Below are positions 12,205 through 25,139 of a stretch of 64,000 nt of DNA, piece after piece; position 1 is the first letter of the stretch, and each line of letters begins with the position of its first letter. The stretch covers positions 28,924,408 through 28,988,407 of the forward strand of contig NC_026657.2 in the NCBI RefSeq assembly GCF_000004075.3, written 5' to 3'. Source of the stretch: Cucumis sativus. Taxonomy: Eukaryota > Streptophyta > Magnoliopsida > Cucurbitales > Cucurbitaceae. Made by a program: the position numbers and the translations under genes. Below the pieces are notes generated by a model. The model made no database searches. It saw only the letters and a program-made list of their open reading frames with translations, and was not told the DNA's origin.

Positions 12205-12930
12205 CAAAATTTCACTTAAAATTTGTATAAATCGTAAAAGAAAATTATTTACAAAACATAGTAAAAAAAATTAATTAAATGAGTTATCGAATTTTTAATG
12301 AATTTTGCTATATTTTGTAAATAGTTTCAATACCATCAAATACAGTTATATTTGATTTTAAGATATTATATTCCAATCATCTTATATATTTACTATATAT
12401 ATTTACGTATTTATAAAATCTTCAACCAAATTATCCTTAAACACAAAAAAAAAAAAAGAAAAAAAAGGAAAATCCATCTTTAAACTCCCACATCTACCTT
12501 GAGTTTTTAATATTTGGGCTTTAAAATACGAGAAGTTGAACATACAATTCCAAAGTTGGAATTAAAATAAGAAATTATAAACTATAATATAAAAAAAAGT
12601 AAGTTTTGGAATCTTTACTTCTCCACACGGTTGAAAAGAAAAGAAAAAGAAATCAGAAATCTTGAATGGTGCTTACGTGATAAGTGCTTTCTTTAATCGG
12701 GCCGAGAGAAGCAAAACTGGGCCCAAGGCCCAACAAGCTCTCGCACGTATGATGTCACCGAAAATATCTGGCTGCCAAACGGGATCCACTTGTCAGCGGA
12801 AGATTACGGATTCAGATTTGTACGCTTCGTTCAGCGTGTTTGCTTCCGATCCCATTGCGTCGTTGGTTGGTAATTTATTTGGTGCCTTTCTCCCAACCTT
12901 AGCCATTCAGACTCACTTCCGTTCAGGACT
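12205..12930. other. CAX 3' flank and carrier gene promoter
   Basis: A short compact interval between two same-strand genes. The first part is AT-rich 3' flank. From about 12,640 base composition rises, and TGGGCC motifs mark the promoter or leader of the carrier gene. The open frame at 12662 is out of phase with the carrier and is not called. Confidence 0.5.
12718..12732. promoter_or_regulatory. paired TGGGCC/GGCCCA site II motifs
   Basis: A palindromic TGGGCCCA (12718-12725) is followed by AGGCCCA (12726-12732), some 200 bp before the carrier start codon. Such pairs are common upstream of nuclear genes for organelle proteins, which suits this plastid carrier. Confidence 0.5.
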
Positions 12931-15900
12931 ATGCCGGAAGAAAAGAAGCCAGTAATTTTGTGGCGGTATATCGGAAAACTTGAAGCCTCTGCTCGTCGAT
13001 CCTTCAGCACTACGGACGGTGAACCACTCTGGAAAAGCGATAAGCGATTTGGCGCCAGTGGTGGCAGTGGTAGTGATGGCGATGGCACTAGTTGTAAATT
13101 TGCCTGCATTACCGTTGTAGAAAAGAGAAACCGGAAGGAGTTCCTGCCGACGTCCGCTCAGTTGCTTAAGCATCCATCATCTATTCTTGCTTTGGTGCAC
13201 AGAGAAGCAACGCTCTTCGCCGCTGGTGCTGTATCGGGGGCTGTCGCGAAGACTGCCACTGCTCCGCTCGAGCGAATCAAGCTTCTTATGCAGGTTATAG
13301 CCTCGTTAATTGCCTCCAGAGACTTCGTTTTGTTTTTGTCAATTGAAGTTGATTGTTAAAGCAAAGAAGCGTTTCCTTAGCTATGTTTTACGGCTACAAT
13401 CTCCATTTTGTTGGAAGCGTTCAAACGCGGAAAGCTCTTTAGATAACCTAGATTATATGGCCACTGACATTTTAGTTTTCGGTGCTCATCTATTCATTTC
13501 ATCTAAGTACTCTGAAATTCACCCGTCTGCAGACTCACGGAGCAAGAATTGCGGAAGAAGGAGCTAAGAAGTCTATTGGTTTTATTGAGGTATGATAAGA
13601 ATGGAACCATACTTCAACATGATATTTTTTGTTCCGATGCCGCATCAATACGTGTAACCAAGTTGTTTTGGTATGTTTTTAGTATCTTTAATATCTTTTA
13701 ACTACAGAGTTTGATGGCTATCATTGCTTAGGGATCCTAAAATTTATGTATGGTTTTAAGGCAAAATTGTGGCGAACATTTATATTCGAGATAGGACGGA
13801 AAAGGATGGTAGAGATGAATTTGGTTTTGAAAATTCAATATGGTGTGATGAGGAGAAGTAATGTAATGAGGATTTAGAAAAAGCCACTTACGAGGACGAA
13901 GATTTTATTGACAATGCTAATTAACTAATATGCTAACAAACTCTATGAGAATCTTATTGTTGTCTTGTATCAAATCTAAATCACTATGTTAATTGTGTTC
14001 AATGATGCCTTTTGCGTGGACTATTGACAGGCAATAAGAACCATAGTAAAGGTGGAAGGAGTTAAAGGACTTTGGAAAGGGAACTTTCCTCAGGTTGTTC
14101 CTTTCAATTAATTTTTCCCAGTTTGTTTGTTTATAGATGTACGTATGTTATTCTTCTTAGTGTTTCCAATGAGTTTTATCAGCTCTAAAACAAATTTTCC
14201 TTCTGGCAGTATTCTTGAGTCAAACATAATCTTGTCTTCTTGATAAATTGCTGACTTGCTAGTTTAGACTTGTGAAATGTAATACCTGGTTGTGGTTTCC
14301 TTTCAATGCTCCAGGTTATACGCATCATACCATATAGTGCTATCCAGCTCTTTGCGTATGAAAATTATAAGGTAAAGTCTGCATTTCAAGATGAATCTTA
14401 AATAAAATCAAACATAGTGATACTCAGTCATATATGCCTGAATTTGTAGAACCTTTTCAGGGGGGAAGATGGAGAACTTTCTTTGATTGGGAGACTCGCT
14501 GCTGGTGCTTGTGCTGGCATGACATCCACCTTCGTAAGCATGCCACATCTGATTTGTTAGTTATTTTTGTTTTCTACTTTTTAATTTTCAAGAGAGCAAT
14601 TTATCTTTTTATGTTATAACGTTAGCCTAGTGAATTATTTAATTTTCATACGCTTCTTCAATTCAATTCTCTTCCTTGAAGATTTTCAGAATAAAAAATT
14701 GCTGCCTTTGAATAAAATTAAAAGTAAAAAAGAAGAAAAAGAAAGGATTCAGATTATGACTTTTCAATTTTGGTCTCCTGGCTGACTTATATTGTGTGTT
14801 AGTAATCACTTTTATCTTTATAGGTAACATATCCATTAGATGTTTTGAGGTTACGCATGGCAGTTGACCCTGGGTTTCGAACGGCATCTGAGGTTTGTTG
14901 ACTTGTCCTAGCTATATTTGAAAAATATTCAATCGGTGATTCTTCAAATAACAAACAATTTTTTATTTCTAGATTGCCTTAAGTATGCTACGAGAGGAAG
15001 GCATTACATCTTACTACAGTGGTCTTGGACCATCCCTTTTTGGCATTGCCCCTTACATTGCCGTGAACTTTTGCATTTTTGACTTGTAGGCACCCATTGG
15101 TTCTTTCTTGTGGTATATTCAACGAAAATAAATATCTTGTTCCTTAACGATAATCTTGTGTGAAGGGTAAAAAAATCTTTGCCAGAGGAAGCTCGAAGGA
15201 GAACTGAAACGTCTGTATTCACAGCCTTGCTTTCGGCTTCCCTAGCCACAGTCATGTGCTATCCTTTGGACACTGTGAGAAGACAGATGCAAATGAAGGG
15301 TACACCTTACAAGACAGTGTTTGATGCTTTTGCAGGTAATTTGTATTCGTTGTTATTATTCTGAAGTAAATTTGTAACCTGTGAAGTGTGGTGATGATTA
15401 TTATTCGAAGTGAAGTCTAGGGAGGTTTGGAGACTAAAACGTTCTGACATATGAAATTTACGAGTCTAACAAATGTCCATATATTTTTACTGTGAACCAC
15501 TTTACCTATTTTCTATAGACGAAATCTAGATTTATTTTGTTACAATATGGGAGTAGAGATGAAATGCACATTGATTTTTTTACAGTACGGTGATTAAATC
15601 TAGTTTGAGGAATTTGACGTTTCTATTCCTTTATGTAATTGTAGTTTAATCCTACCAATAAAAAATCAAACAAAAGGAGGAGAAAAGGTTTGCCGATCTG
15701 TAGCTTTGGATTCATTTCCTTGATTTAATTGATGTTTTTATGCAGGTATATGGGCCAGTGATGGATTTATTGGATTCTATAGGGGTTTACTGCCCAACTT
15801 CTTGAAGAATTTACCAAGCAGCAGGTTTATTTCATAACCGAATCAACATTTTTTGAAAGAAACACCTGTGATTATTGATTAGAAAAGCCTACTTGGTTAG

Positions 15901-16246
15901 GTTCCCAAACCTTAAAATCTAACTCAATAAAAAGAACGTTATGACTTCAAATAACAAATTGATGGATAGAACACCAAAAACTCACCAAAACCCAAATTTA
16001 ATATTGAAAATGAAGATAATACAATGAACCAATTGCATTTAGCCAACATTATTATTATCGACTCTTTCTTCATTGACATTGTTTCCACTCTTGTTCTTCT
16101 TAGGTAACCCCCTTACTTTCTTTTACTGCAGCATCAAGCTTACCACATATGACTTCGTCAAGCGTCTTATTGAGACCAGTGAAAATGAGTACCAGAGAAT
16201 TACCGAGGAAAATCGTGAAAAATATAACAAAAAATTCACTGGCTAA
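12931..16246 (+). CDS. PAPST1: plastid PAPS/adenine-nucleotide carrier (PAPST1/TAAC type)
   Basis: Ten exons: 12931-13293, 13533-13589, 14031-14093, 14315-14371, 14450-14533, 14824-14892, 14973-15085, 15166-15335, 15746-15824 and 16132-16246, giving 389 residues. It is a mitochondrial carrier family protein with three repeats, each bearing the signature: PLERIK (about 112), PLDVLR (about 212) and PLDTVR (about 302). The first 95 or so residues are Ser/Arg/Gly-rich and fit a plastid transit region. The adenine nucleotide translocase signature RRRMMM is absent (RRQMQM instead). Arabidopsis relatives TAAC/PAPST1 and PAPST2 move ATP/ADP or PAPS/PAP at the plastid envelope or thylakoid. Exon 5 was started at 14450 because only that acceptor keeps frame into NLFRGEDGELS. 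The neighbouring CAX gene is a known syntenic partner. Confidence 0.92.
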
Positions 16247-17042
16247 ATTTTTCCGAATTGGTTCTTCGCCATCTTTATCCATCGTGTTTTCATTGCGGTT
16301 CGATGAAGGCCAGAACTAGAAGGTTCAAAACTAGGTATGATTTTTTTGTATATCGCTAAAAGAGGATTGCATAATAGTAGAAATGTAAACTGACTTGGTG
16401 GACTCTAATTCTACCACCGACGTCGTGTAACACAATTGTGTCATAATTTAAATAGAGACATTGTATCATCTGTGTAATCGTTTTGGAACTGCATCTATGG
16501 CATTGCTATGTATATCCTTCGTGTTAGGTGATGCAAAAGATTGGTAAAAAAGTTCTTGAAAATTTGTTCTTTAATGTTTTGATAACGTTGCTAATTTTTA
16601 AGTCATCTTATAGTTGGTTGTTTATGAGGTTGAAATTTTGCCCTAGATACATATTCCTTCCCTCGAAAAACTATTTTGGTTATAGAAGCACTTGTTTATG
16701 TTATTTATAATACCTCACATAGAAAGTAGAGTCAAACTTTGCATGATATAACCGTTTGCTTTTGTGAAAATGTGTAAATGATAGATGTTGGGAACTTAAG
16801 ATGTTCGACATCTTTGGATAACTATGTTTATTTTGTATAAACATTGTTTTTCAGGTATTTGGTTAACTCTAATTGGTTCGTAGGTTTTTTACTCTAATTG
16901 GGTAAAGCCATCAAGTTAATTCTCAATAAAGTTGTTGTCATCTTCATGTTTCATACTAAAGATCCCACAAACTGGTGCAAACACCACGAAAGGTAATTGA
17001 AGAATCCATCTTTATGTTATAGATGAAACGTCTGTACAAAGG
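16247..17042. other. carrier gene 3' flank
   Basis: AT-rich flanking DNA including the likely 3' untranslated region of the carrier (GATGAAGGCCAGAAC and following). Nothing else could be identified. Confidence 0.4.
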
Positions 17043-17206
17043 GTAGCACATGACTACGGCTAGAGAAGCAGAAAGCAAGGCTGTGAATACAGACGTTTCA
17101 GTTCTACTTGGACCTTCCTCTTGCCAAGAACTCTTGTACCCTTGTACACACCAAATTATTGTTAAGGAACCAAATATTTATTTGAATATAACACAAAAAG
17201 AACCAA
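17043..17206 (-). pseudogene. inverted partial duplicate of the carrier gene (intron 7/exon 8)
   Basis: On the minus strand this stretch matches the carrier gene from late intron 7 (CCATTGGTTCTTT, about 15097) into exon 8 (GTCATGTGCTA, about 15262), including the exon piece AGAACTGAAACGTCTGTATT. Intronic sequence is included, so it arose by DNA duplication and not from mRNA. It has substitutions and altered spacing where exon 8 begins, so it is a decayed gene piece about 0.8 kb downstream of its parent and inverted. Confidence 0.82.
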
Positions 17207-20200
17207 TGGCAAAAGTTCTTTAATTTAAAACATGAAGTCGAATCCCACGCTTCCATCCAAAACTTGTATATATTTACTTTTCTTTCTAGGTTGTCTATAG
17301 TCTTCCATGTGTGGTATTTCCAATTTCATTTCTATAGTCAAACGTTCTTTTTCCTATACCCATATCCACAACAATTCACATCATACCTCAAATAAAAACT
17401 TAATTCAATAGGCAAGAAAGAGGTTTTATTTCGTTCGTTACGTTTCTTTTTCACTTCGTCTGTTTAGGCTATCTTCTTCTTGTTGCCTAAGTTTTCACTT
17501 TAGTTTGTCTTCCCCAGTGTCCTTTGCACTTAGTACAATACTCGTGGATTTTGACCTTCAAGTCTCATATGTTATCATTAAAAAAGAGTGTCTTTTTTAT
17601 GTCTTTCTTCAGGCCAACGTTTTTTTCCATGTCCAAAGCAAATGTTCCTATTCCATAAATTAAAACTTAATCCAATAGGCTAATCTAACCTAATGACTTC
17701 ACATATGATATTTTGATTCATTTGATATTCTTTTTATAGAAAAAAATGGCCCCATTCTTTCTATAATAGTTATAATTATTTTGAATATTTAATAAACATA
17801 TTTTTGCAATCTTGGACAACGTCACAATGCCAAGTTTTCTCTTCTCTTTGGTTAGAGGAAAAGAAAGGCATTCCATAGGCCATATCTTATAGAGAGAGGC
17901 TATGAATGTCATTTTCACACTCCAAAAACTGACATTTTCAAAGCTAAAAACAGAGAAATTAAGTGAAAGGAGGCCCCATTTCCCAAAGCTATAGTCATTG
18001 GGAAATTACAAAACAATGCCTATTTTTCTTCACTGTGAATTTCGAGCCATTTGACTTTAGGTATGATGGTTGTCCTTGCTTTTGTACTTCTTTTGAAAAT
18101 TGGTGATTGTTATTTGTCCACAATTTACGAATTTAATTAGTTGGGTTTGTGAAACACTGTCGTTTTGAAAGTAACTCTGGCACAATTGCGTGTAAGTATG
18201 TTAATTAAAGTATTCAAAAATTATTCAACTATAGTCCTAATGTTTGGAGATAGACATAATTGATACTTGAAAAATTTAGAGAAAACATCTTATTTTATTA
18301 TACAAATGTTTTAATTTTTTAATTATTATCTTAGATCGTCTTTTAAGACAATTTTAACTTTCATATAATTGTTTCTAAAAATAAAGAATCTAAAACGTAA
18401 CTTCCTTTAATTATTAACAATTAAATTTATTATATCACTGTAACTTCTTTAATTATTAATTTATATATATTTGAATTTATTAATGTAATATTTATTAACT
18501 TTGCAATATTTAGATAAATTTTAGAACTTATGTAGTAATAATATTTTTAATTGTTTTTTAGTATAATTATTTTCAAATTTAATGTTCAAGTAAAAAGTTT
18601 TTTTAAGCTATCATCAATTTCGGCATCCATTTTCAAATTTGATTTTTGTTCTTTCTTCTTCTTCTCTCTCTTTCCTGATTTTGAATTTGTTAGTGTTTCG
18701 TTCATTTGTTGAAACTTATATTATTTATTCTTTTCTTTCTAAATATATTTTTTTTTTCTAAAAAAACTGTTCTTTCTTCTTTCATTTCGTAGCATGAATT
18801 TCGGTAATGTTCAATATATCATACACGGATTATATATTTATTGTGTTCTTTTTTTTCTTCACACATATGGTACTGAATAATACATTTATGTTATGTATTA
18901 TGTTTCATCAATACTAGTGCTTATATATTTTTTTAGCTCTGTAATCTTTTCTTATTGAATTTATATACCACTGCATACACATATTAATATTTTTTTAATT
19001 ATTATATATATACTACTGCATAATACATATGATTTGTTATATATATACTACTTCATATATTTAGTAATATATAAATCATGTCAATAATACGTATTCAGTG
19101 ACAAATATAAGTTCGTTGTTTTATTTCAGACATAAGTTCATTATTTCATCACATATTCTTTTCATGTTTGAATTTCAATACCTTCTTATATACTACTGAA
19201 AATTTTCGATAACACATAAATCTTAGTTAAAGTCCTAATAATGTATGATAAGATTTCAATACCTTTTTATATACTACCGCATATATTCAGTAATATATAA
19301 ATTGTAGTTGAATTTCATTATATATCACTGCATACACATGTGAGGTTATATACATGCGTATATATACAATAACATGTATTTAGTGACATATATAGTTTTG
19401 TATCATTTTCTTTTAATTTTTTCTCTCTATTCTATCAGTATTTTCTTTTATTTCTACTTATATACTACTGTAGAATACGTTTATGTTATGTGTTTTGTTA
19501 CAAATATACTACTGCATATATTCAATAATACATAAATTGAAGTTGTCATTTTTCCATCGAAGGTAAAATGTTTAGTGGGTCAATTAAAAAAGATTAGATT
19601 TTCTTTTAAAATAGAGTCTAAGAGATGCATTAAATGTCGTCGTTGTAGATATGTTGGCCATAACTAAACGAGATGCAAGTTTTCCTTGTCGAACAAACTA
19701 AGTTATTTTAGACTTTTAATTGAAATATTCATATTTTAGTTTTTAATTCAATTATTCTATTTTCGTATTTTTTTATAAATTTCCATCTACTATGTATATA
19801 ATCACATATATATGTGGGTTGTGGTTGCTTGTCTATTGTTGTCTTTCTTTTTAATATACTACTTCTCTATTCCACTCTTGAATTCTTTGAGTACTATTAT
19901 TCAAATTACACAAAATTATCACATTTAGAAACCTTGAAACTAAACTTAAACTTAAATCTAAGGATGGAAATGGTATTTTACCTAAAAAGTTATTAGTCCA
20001 TTCAAATATAATTGAATATCTAAATCATTAATTACCATTTAAAGAAAAAACAAATAGTTCTAGTAGCCTCCAACAAACAAAATCATACAACCATAAAACA
20101 AAAATTTAAAACTTGAGATCTCATTTTTGTAATTGTTTAATGTTTGAAAATGAAAGTTCCTTCCTCTATAATTTTTCTCTAATTGAAGCTTGATTTTTTG

Positions 20201-20500
20201 AATAAATTGATTAAAGGAAAAAAAAAAAAAAGAACTTTAGGAAAAAAAAAACATATTTGTGGATTTATAATAATAAAACTAATTTTATCTCATAACCCTA
20301 ACTCTTCCATAATCCCAATATTTCTTCATTACATTTGAATTTAAACAATTTTTAGATGTTTAATTCAATGGAAACGAAGCTTAATTGTAAAAACACAACA
20401 AACCAAATTAACAAATTCTCATATGAGATAAAGAAAAGAAAACAGAAATAGAGAAGTACTTTTGGTTTCTTTATCAGGAACGAATATCTTTTTATTGTCA
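17207..20500. other. long AT-rich intergenic region
   Basis: No gene could be supported. Short open frames (for example 17718-17918 minus and 19814-19996 plus) have no recognisable similarity. The only structure seen is the degenerate repeat at 18,950-19,530. Confidence 0.5.
18950..19530. repeat. degenerate repeat around TATATACTACTGCATA
   Basis: About eight variants of TATATACTACTGCATA occur (near 18962, 19005, 19043, 19185, 19268, 19320, 19461 and 19503), often followed by TATTCAGTAATAYATAAAT. Spacing is uneven, so this is a decayed array or repeated insertions, not a clean satellite. Confidence 0.55.
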
Positions 20501-20552
20501 TTAAAATTTGTATTGTTTCGGGTGGGACCCGTTGTTTTCATCTCCAATAACG

Positions 20553-20844
20553 CCACGTCATGCTCGAATCTTCGCACGAAAAGATATAACAAATAAATAA
20601 ATAAAATTGTAAAAAAGTTACTTAAGTGTGGGGTCCGCTTCATATACGGATGAGAATGAGTCGTGCATGCTTGCCGCGTTTCACTAAAGGTCGGCGCCAA
20701 ATAAATCGAGACCGTACACGTGTGAAGAAATGACGATTTACACAAGCCTTTGGTTATTTATTATTATTATTTGTTTTGTTTATCGTCACGTTATACTAAA
20801 AGTGACGCGAATCGGCAACTGCTGCCCTAAGCAGGTGACACGTA
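20553..20844. promoter_or_regulatory. ACGT-core (ABRE/G-box-like) cluster upstream of AIRP2
   Basis: CCACGTCA at 20553, the palindrome ACACGTGT at 20716-20723 and GACACGTA at 20837 lie 570-870 bp before the AIRP2 start codon. ABRE motifs bind AREB/ABF bZIP factors, and Arabidopsis AIRP2 is ABA-induced, so ABA control is plausible but inferred. Confidence 0.5.
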
Positions 20845-21418
20845 AGCGGAATGAGAGCCCATAAGATTAAACGAAATCCAATGAGATTTCGAGGTTGAAT
20901 GAGTGTGACGGTGGAGGGTATGAATAACTAAGGAATTGAGGGGCAAGTATGAGGGTATTTCAGTAAATTTAAGTATCTAGAACCTACCTGCTGCTTCTTC
21001 GTGAATATTAAAGCAACTGAGGTGGTTCTGTTACGTGTTGGCTAAGCGAGAGAAAAGCCAAGTGAGTCCCACTCCCTTTCTCTACGGCTGTTTTTCACTT
21101 CTCGAATTGCTAAATTCGCTTCGAAAAACCCTTTTTGCCGAAGAACTGCGAATAGAAAGGGGATTTCATAATTTCATGTTTTGGATTTCTTGTAGAGGTG
21201 AACCGTTGAAGTCGAACGAGGTGGAATGAATTCTCGCTTGTAGATTACGGAGGTATTTTTTATTTCGTTGTTTTTGAGTTGGTTTTTTGTGTTCTTGATG
21301 GTTTCTTCTGAATTGAATGGAAATTTTTCTATTGAATTGATTTAGATGAGGTAGGAGTTGCTGCTGCTGATACTGGAAGTGGTGGATGGGAGTTTTTTGG
21401 TGTGGAAATTAACTCAAA

Positions 21419-23266
21419 ATGCGAAAATCTTTCAAGGACTCCCTTAAGGCTCTCGAGGCTGATATTCAGTTCGCCAATACCTTGTAATTTCTCCATATGC
21501 TGTTCAACTTTCTTATAATTTCATATCTACTCTGGTCTCTGGACTGTGTTTGAATTGCTATTGCAATGTCGGCGTTTCCATTGTCTGGAAATTATACGCT
21601 ATGTTCGTTAAATTTTCATGATTCGAACTGAATCGAGTTTCAATATTTTGTTTCTTGTGATATATGCTTTCTCCATGCTTAGATTAGAATGGTATTCGTG
21701 CTGGTTTCGCTGCGCGTGGAGTTTGAAGTTCAGGGAAGTTTCTATGAAAGTGGTTTGATGGGTTATGATTTCTGAGAGAGCCGCGAGTTTTAGGTTTTGT
21801 ATCACATCATCTGTACATTCTTGAACACTTAGTAGATTAGATATTTAGTCATCTCGATCTTATTTCTGGAATTGTTCTCCGCCTGCTCATAAATGTTATT
21901 TTCTGCTTAAGATTTATGAAAACGGTTTATTTAAGATTTGTCATCAACTTCTGTGTTTCTTATTTTCTAGATGTTAAGTGTGTTTGAATGTATATTTTCT
22001 TCCTTTTGTGTGGGTTATCTTGTATGCTTAGGTGGTTTGTGAACTGTCACATTCTCCAGCTAGTAGTGTTGTAAGATATCTCGGCTTCTCAGGATTGTAT
22101 AACTACAGAATTTTACTGCAACAAATCATTTCTCTTGTTTTTAGTGTGCAATAGTTCCGGCGAGCCTTGTTTAATTTATAAGCATTGAAATATAATGCTT
22201 TAATACTGAACAGGGCTTCTGATTATCCGAAAGAATACGATGGAGCATGCCTGCAAATGAGATTATCCTATAGCCCGGCTGCGCAGTTTTTTCTCTTCTT
22301 CGTGCAATGGACTGATTGTCATCTTGCTGGTGCATTGGGCCTGCTCAGAATTTTAATATATAAGGTACTTCAGACTGCATGAAGAATGACATTTTGACTC
22401 CTACATTGCCCGAGTGTGGTGATTGAAGTGGATCAAACTGATCACGAAAGAACAAAAAATTGATGAAGTAGCTTATACTACTTGCCCCTACACATAATCT
22501 TGTCAATCCCATGAATGTGCTAAATTTGTTTTTAGGCATATGAAGACGGGAAGACTACCATGTCTATTCAAGAAAGAAAGGCTAGTCTCAAAGAGTTCTA
22601 TGGTAAGTGGCTAATAAGATAAAGACTGCCCTCTCGTCAGCTTGAGGTGTATTAGCATTTGGAGTCTTGCTAATTCTATTTTTTAGTTCTGCAAATACAG
22701 GGGTGATATTTCCTTCGCTAGTGCAACTTCAAAAAGGAATTACTGACATAGAAGAAAGAAAACAGAGAGAAGTTTATGCTGCAAAATTCAAAAGAACAGA
22801 TCGGTTGAACAAAGGAAAGATTTCTGAAATCGACTTGGAAAGAGAGGAAGAATGCGGTATTTGCATGGAGCTAAACAACAAGGTTGTCTTGCCTAATTGC
22901 AATCATTCAATGTGCATGAAGTGCTACAGGAGTTGGTAAGCTCTCTGCTGTTTTCATGTGCTATGGTTACTAACTAAGGGCTACTTTGTTCTTAGCAAAA
23001 AAGTGAACTGGATTATTTGCAGCTGATTTTTTGCAACTTATTATCTCTTTTTCAGGCGCACTCGATCGCAATCATGCCCCTTCTGCCGTGACAGTCTAAA
23101 AAGAGTCAACTCTGGAGATCTTTGGATATGTACCAGTAGTAGTGAAATTGTCGACTTATCCTTCATCTCTAGGGACAATCTGAAGAGGCTTTTCATGTTC
23201 ATTAATAAGTTGCCTCTCATTGTTCCTGATCCAAAACTCATCTCTTATTATCTGAATCATTATTGA
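21419..23266 (+). CDS. AIRP2: RING-type E3 ubiquitin ligase, AIRP2 homologue
   Basis: Five exons (21419-21483, 22214-22364, 22536-22602, 22701-22935 and 23056-23266) join to 242 residues, matching Arabidopsis AIRP2 length as I recall it. The start MRKSFKDSLKALEAD is the family N-terminus. A C3HC4 RING is complete: Cys146, Cys149, Cys161, His163, Cys166, Cys169, Cys180 and Cys183. AIRP2 is a cytosolic E3 ligase that acts positively in abscisic acid and drought responses. The leader region upstream (21,000-21,418) probably holds a 5' untranslated exon, since GTATTTT follows GAG at about 21251. It sits next to the carrier gene, as in Arabidopsis. Confidence 0.94.
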
Positions 23267-24868
23267 ACACTCCAGGCTTGTCCCGGAAGTAATCTGTAAA
23301 TAAAGACCCATTACCCTTGTTGTGCATAATTCTTATCAGCATAACGTGCACATCTAAAATTTCCACATGCACCCCTGTTGTGAAAGTCTGCTAAATTTTT
23401 TGTTATCTGAAGCCTGCTCCAAGTCTTCCATCATTACTATTTAGGCCGTCTTAACTCAACTTTATTCCTGGGCTCTTGTTATCCCGAAAACAGATTGAGG
23501 CTGTGGAATCACGCTTGACAAAACGATGAAGATGATGGCATGCGGTACTCAATCACCAGGTTCTTACTTTTTTCACATATTGTATTAATTTTCACCAACC
23601 CTTGACATAGATTTCCAAAATTTGTCATTTTTACTAATTTTGGCTTTAGCTAAAACTTTGAATCATATATCATTAAATGGCAGGAGTATTTCGAGCAACC
23701 ACGTGTAGGAGAAATGCCAAATGGGGTTTACCCGAGTATAAAAAAGAAAATGGAAGTCGAGGGTGTCACGAGCATTTGTCCTCATCAAATCCAATTTTTC
23801 ATACTAAAAATAGGGGTTTTCAAAATGATTCGACGAACTATAGTGATTGAGAATTTAGAGTTTGATTTTCTATTCTCACTTTCCTTCTTAGATCTGATGC
23901 ATTTCAGATACTCCGCTGCAAGAAACTGTGCAGCAGACTATCGTGAGTTCTCGTTGGTTTCTTGGGATGATTCTTGCGTCATCGACTTTGCTTTTGTGTA
24001 TGGGCATTCAATTTTATTTCCTCTTCTAACTAGGAAGATAGGATGCCAACAACTAACCATTTTATAAGACGACAAGATAAAAATATGGTACAGGATCATC
24101 TAAAAATAGAACGGAAGGGTAGTTGTGTTGCAACTTATAGAGTTGCTCAATAACAGAGTATGGGATTTGCGTAAAAGGAAATAGGCATCTTGTGTAGCTC
24201 TTATGGAATATAGATTTTGTTGTTCTTATGCTTGTGATTATTCTCGTCACATGTGGGTATCGCAGCATGAAACTATTCCGTGCTATTGTTATATAGCATG
24301 GAGTACTCTTAGAACTGTTAACACTCCCAAATAGTAAAAAGTTGATTGATCCTTTAGGTTTCACAATTGTGTAATTTGAGGTCTAATTTTTGGATTAGCT
24401 CACAATTGGAATGCAACCACGATATTTTCTGAGTACTGATAGACCCTCTCTCCAACGAGATGTACACACTTTCTTCGTCCAACAGCCAACTCTTTATGTA
24501 ACACTTTCAGACTGTTGACGTTAAAACCACCTACCATCTATCGTTATGGCTGGGGCAGGTTCAAGTAAGTGGGCTGAATCAGCAAGTTTTTTTTACCATA
24601 TTTCAGGGGAGTACTATAAATATTAGTATAAAATTGGACATCTGGAAGTATTATAAATATTAGAAGGATTGGAAATATTAATATAAAATATAAGCGTTCA
24701 ATTGTTCAGTGTTATAAATATTAACACAAAATATAAGTGTTCATTCTTAATTAATAAGATTAGTGTTCATGTGTCAAGCAAATTTTCTTCATCTTACTTC
24801 ATCTCTAAACTTCATCTTTAAGTAATGTTATTTGGTGGAACGACAATTTATATGTTATTTGGTGGAGC
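23267..24868. other. AIRP2 3' flank and intergenic DNA
   Basis: The first few hundred bases are probably 3' untranslated sequence. The open frames at 23714 (plus) and 24062 (minus) show no known domain, so no gene is called. Confidence 0.45.
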
Positions 24869-25139
24869 GACACAAATTTTCTTCATTTGTCAAGTTACCT
24901 ATAAATAATGTTATTTGCATTTGTCTTGACACTCAAATTTGTGCTCAAATGACACAAATTTTCTTCATTTGTTATAGACAAATTTTCCTCATTTGTTATA
25001 GACAAATTTTCCTCATTTGTTATAGACAAATTTTCCTCATTTGTTATAGGTACAAATTTTCTTCATTTGTGCTCAAATGACACAAATTTTCTTCATTTGT
25101 CAAGTTACCTATTGTCTTATCTATAAATAATGTTATTTG
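24869..25139. repeat. 24-bp minisatellite between direct repeats
   Basis: About four copies of the 24-bp unit GTTATAGACAAATTTTCCTC(ATTT) start at 24971, 24995, 25019 and 25043. They are flanked by direct copies of a segment containing GACACAAATTTTCTTCATTT and CAAGTTACCTAT (about 24870-24918 and 25079-25139). It gives a repetitive open frame (ICYRQIFL repeats) that is not a gene. Confidence 0.75.

Noticed and set aside
17231-17243. GTCGAATCCC as a tRNA T-arm
   Set aside because: No D-arm, anticodon stem or acceptor stem surrounds it.
20419-20745. 108-codon minus-strand ORF
   Set aside because: It lies in the promoter region of the AIRP2 gene, with no domain and no splice partners.
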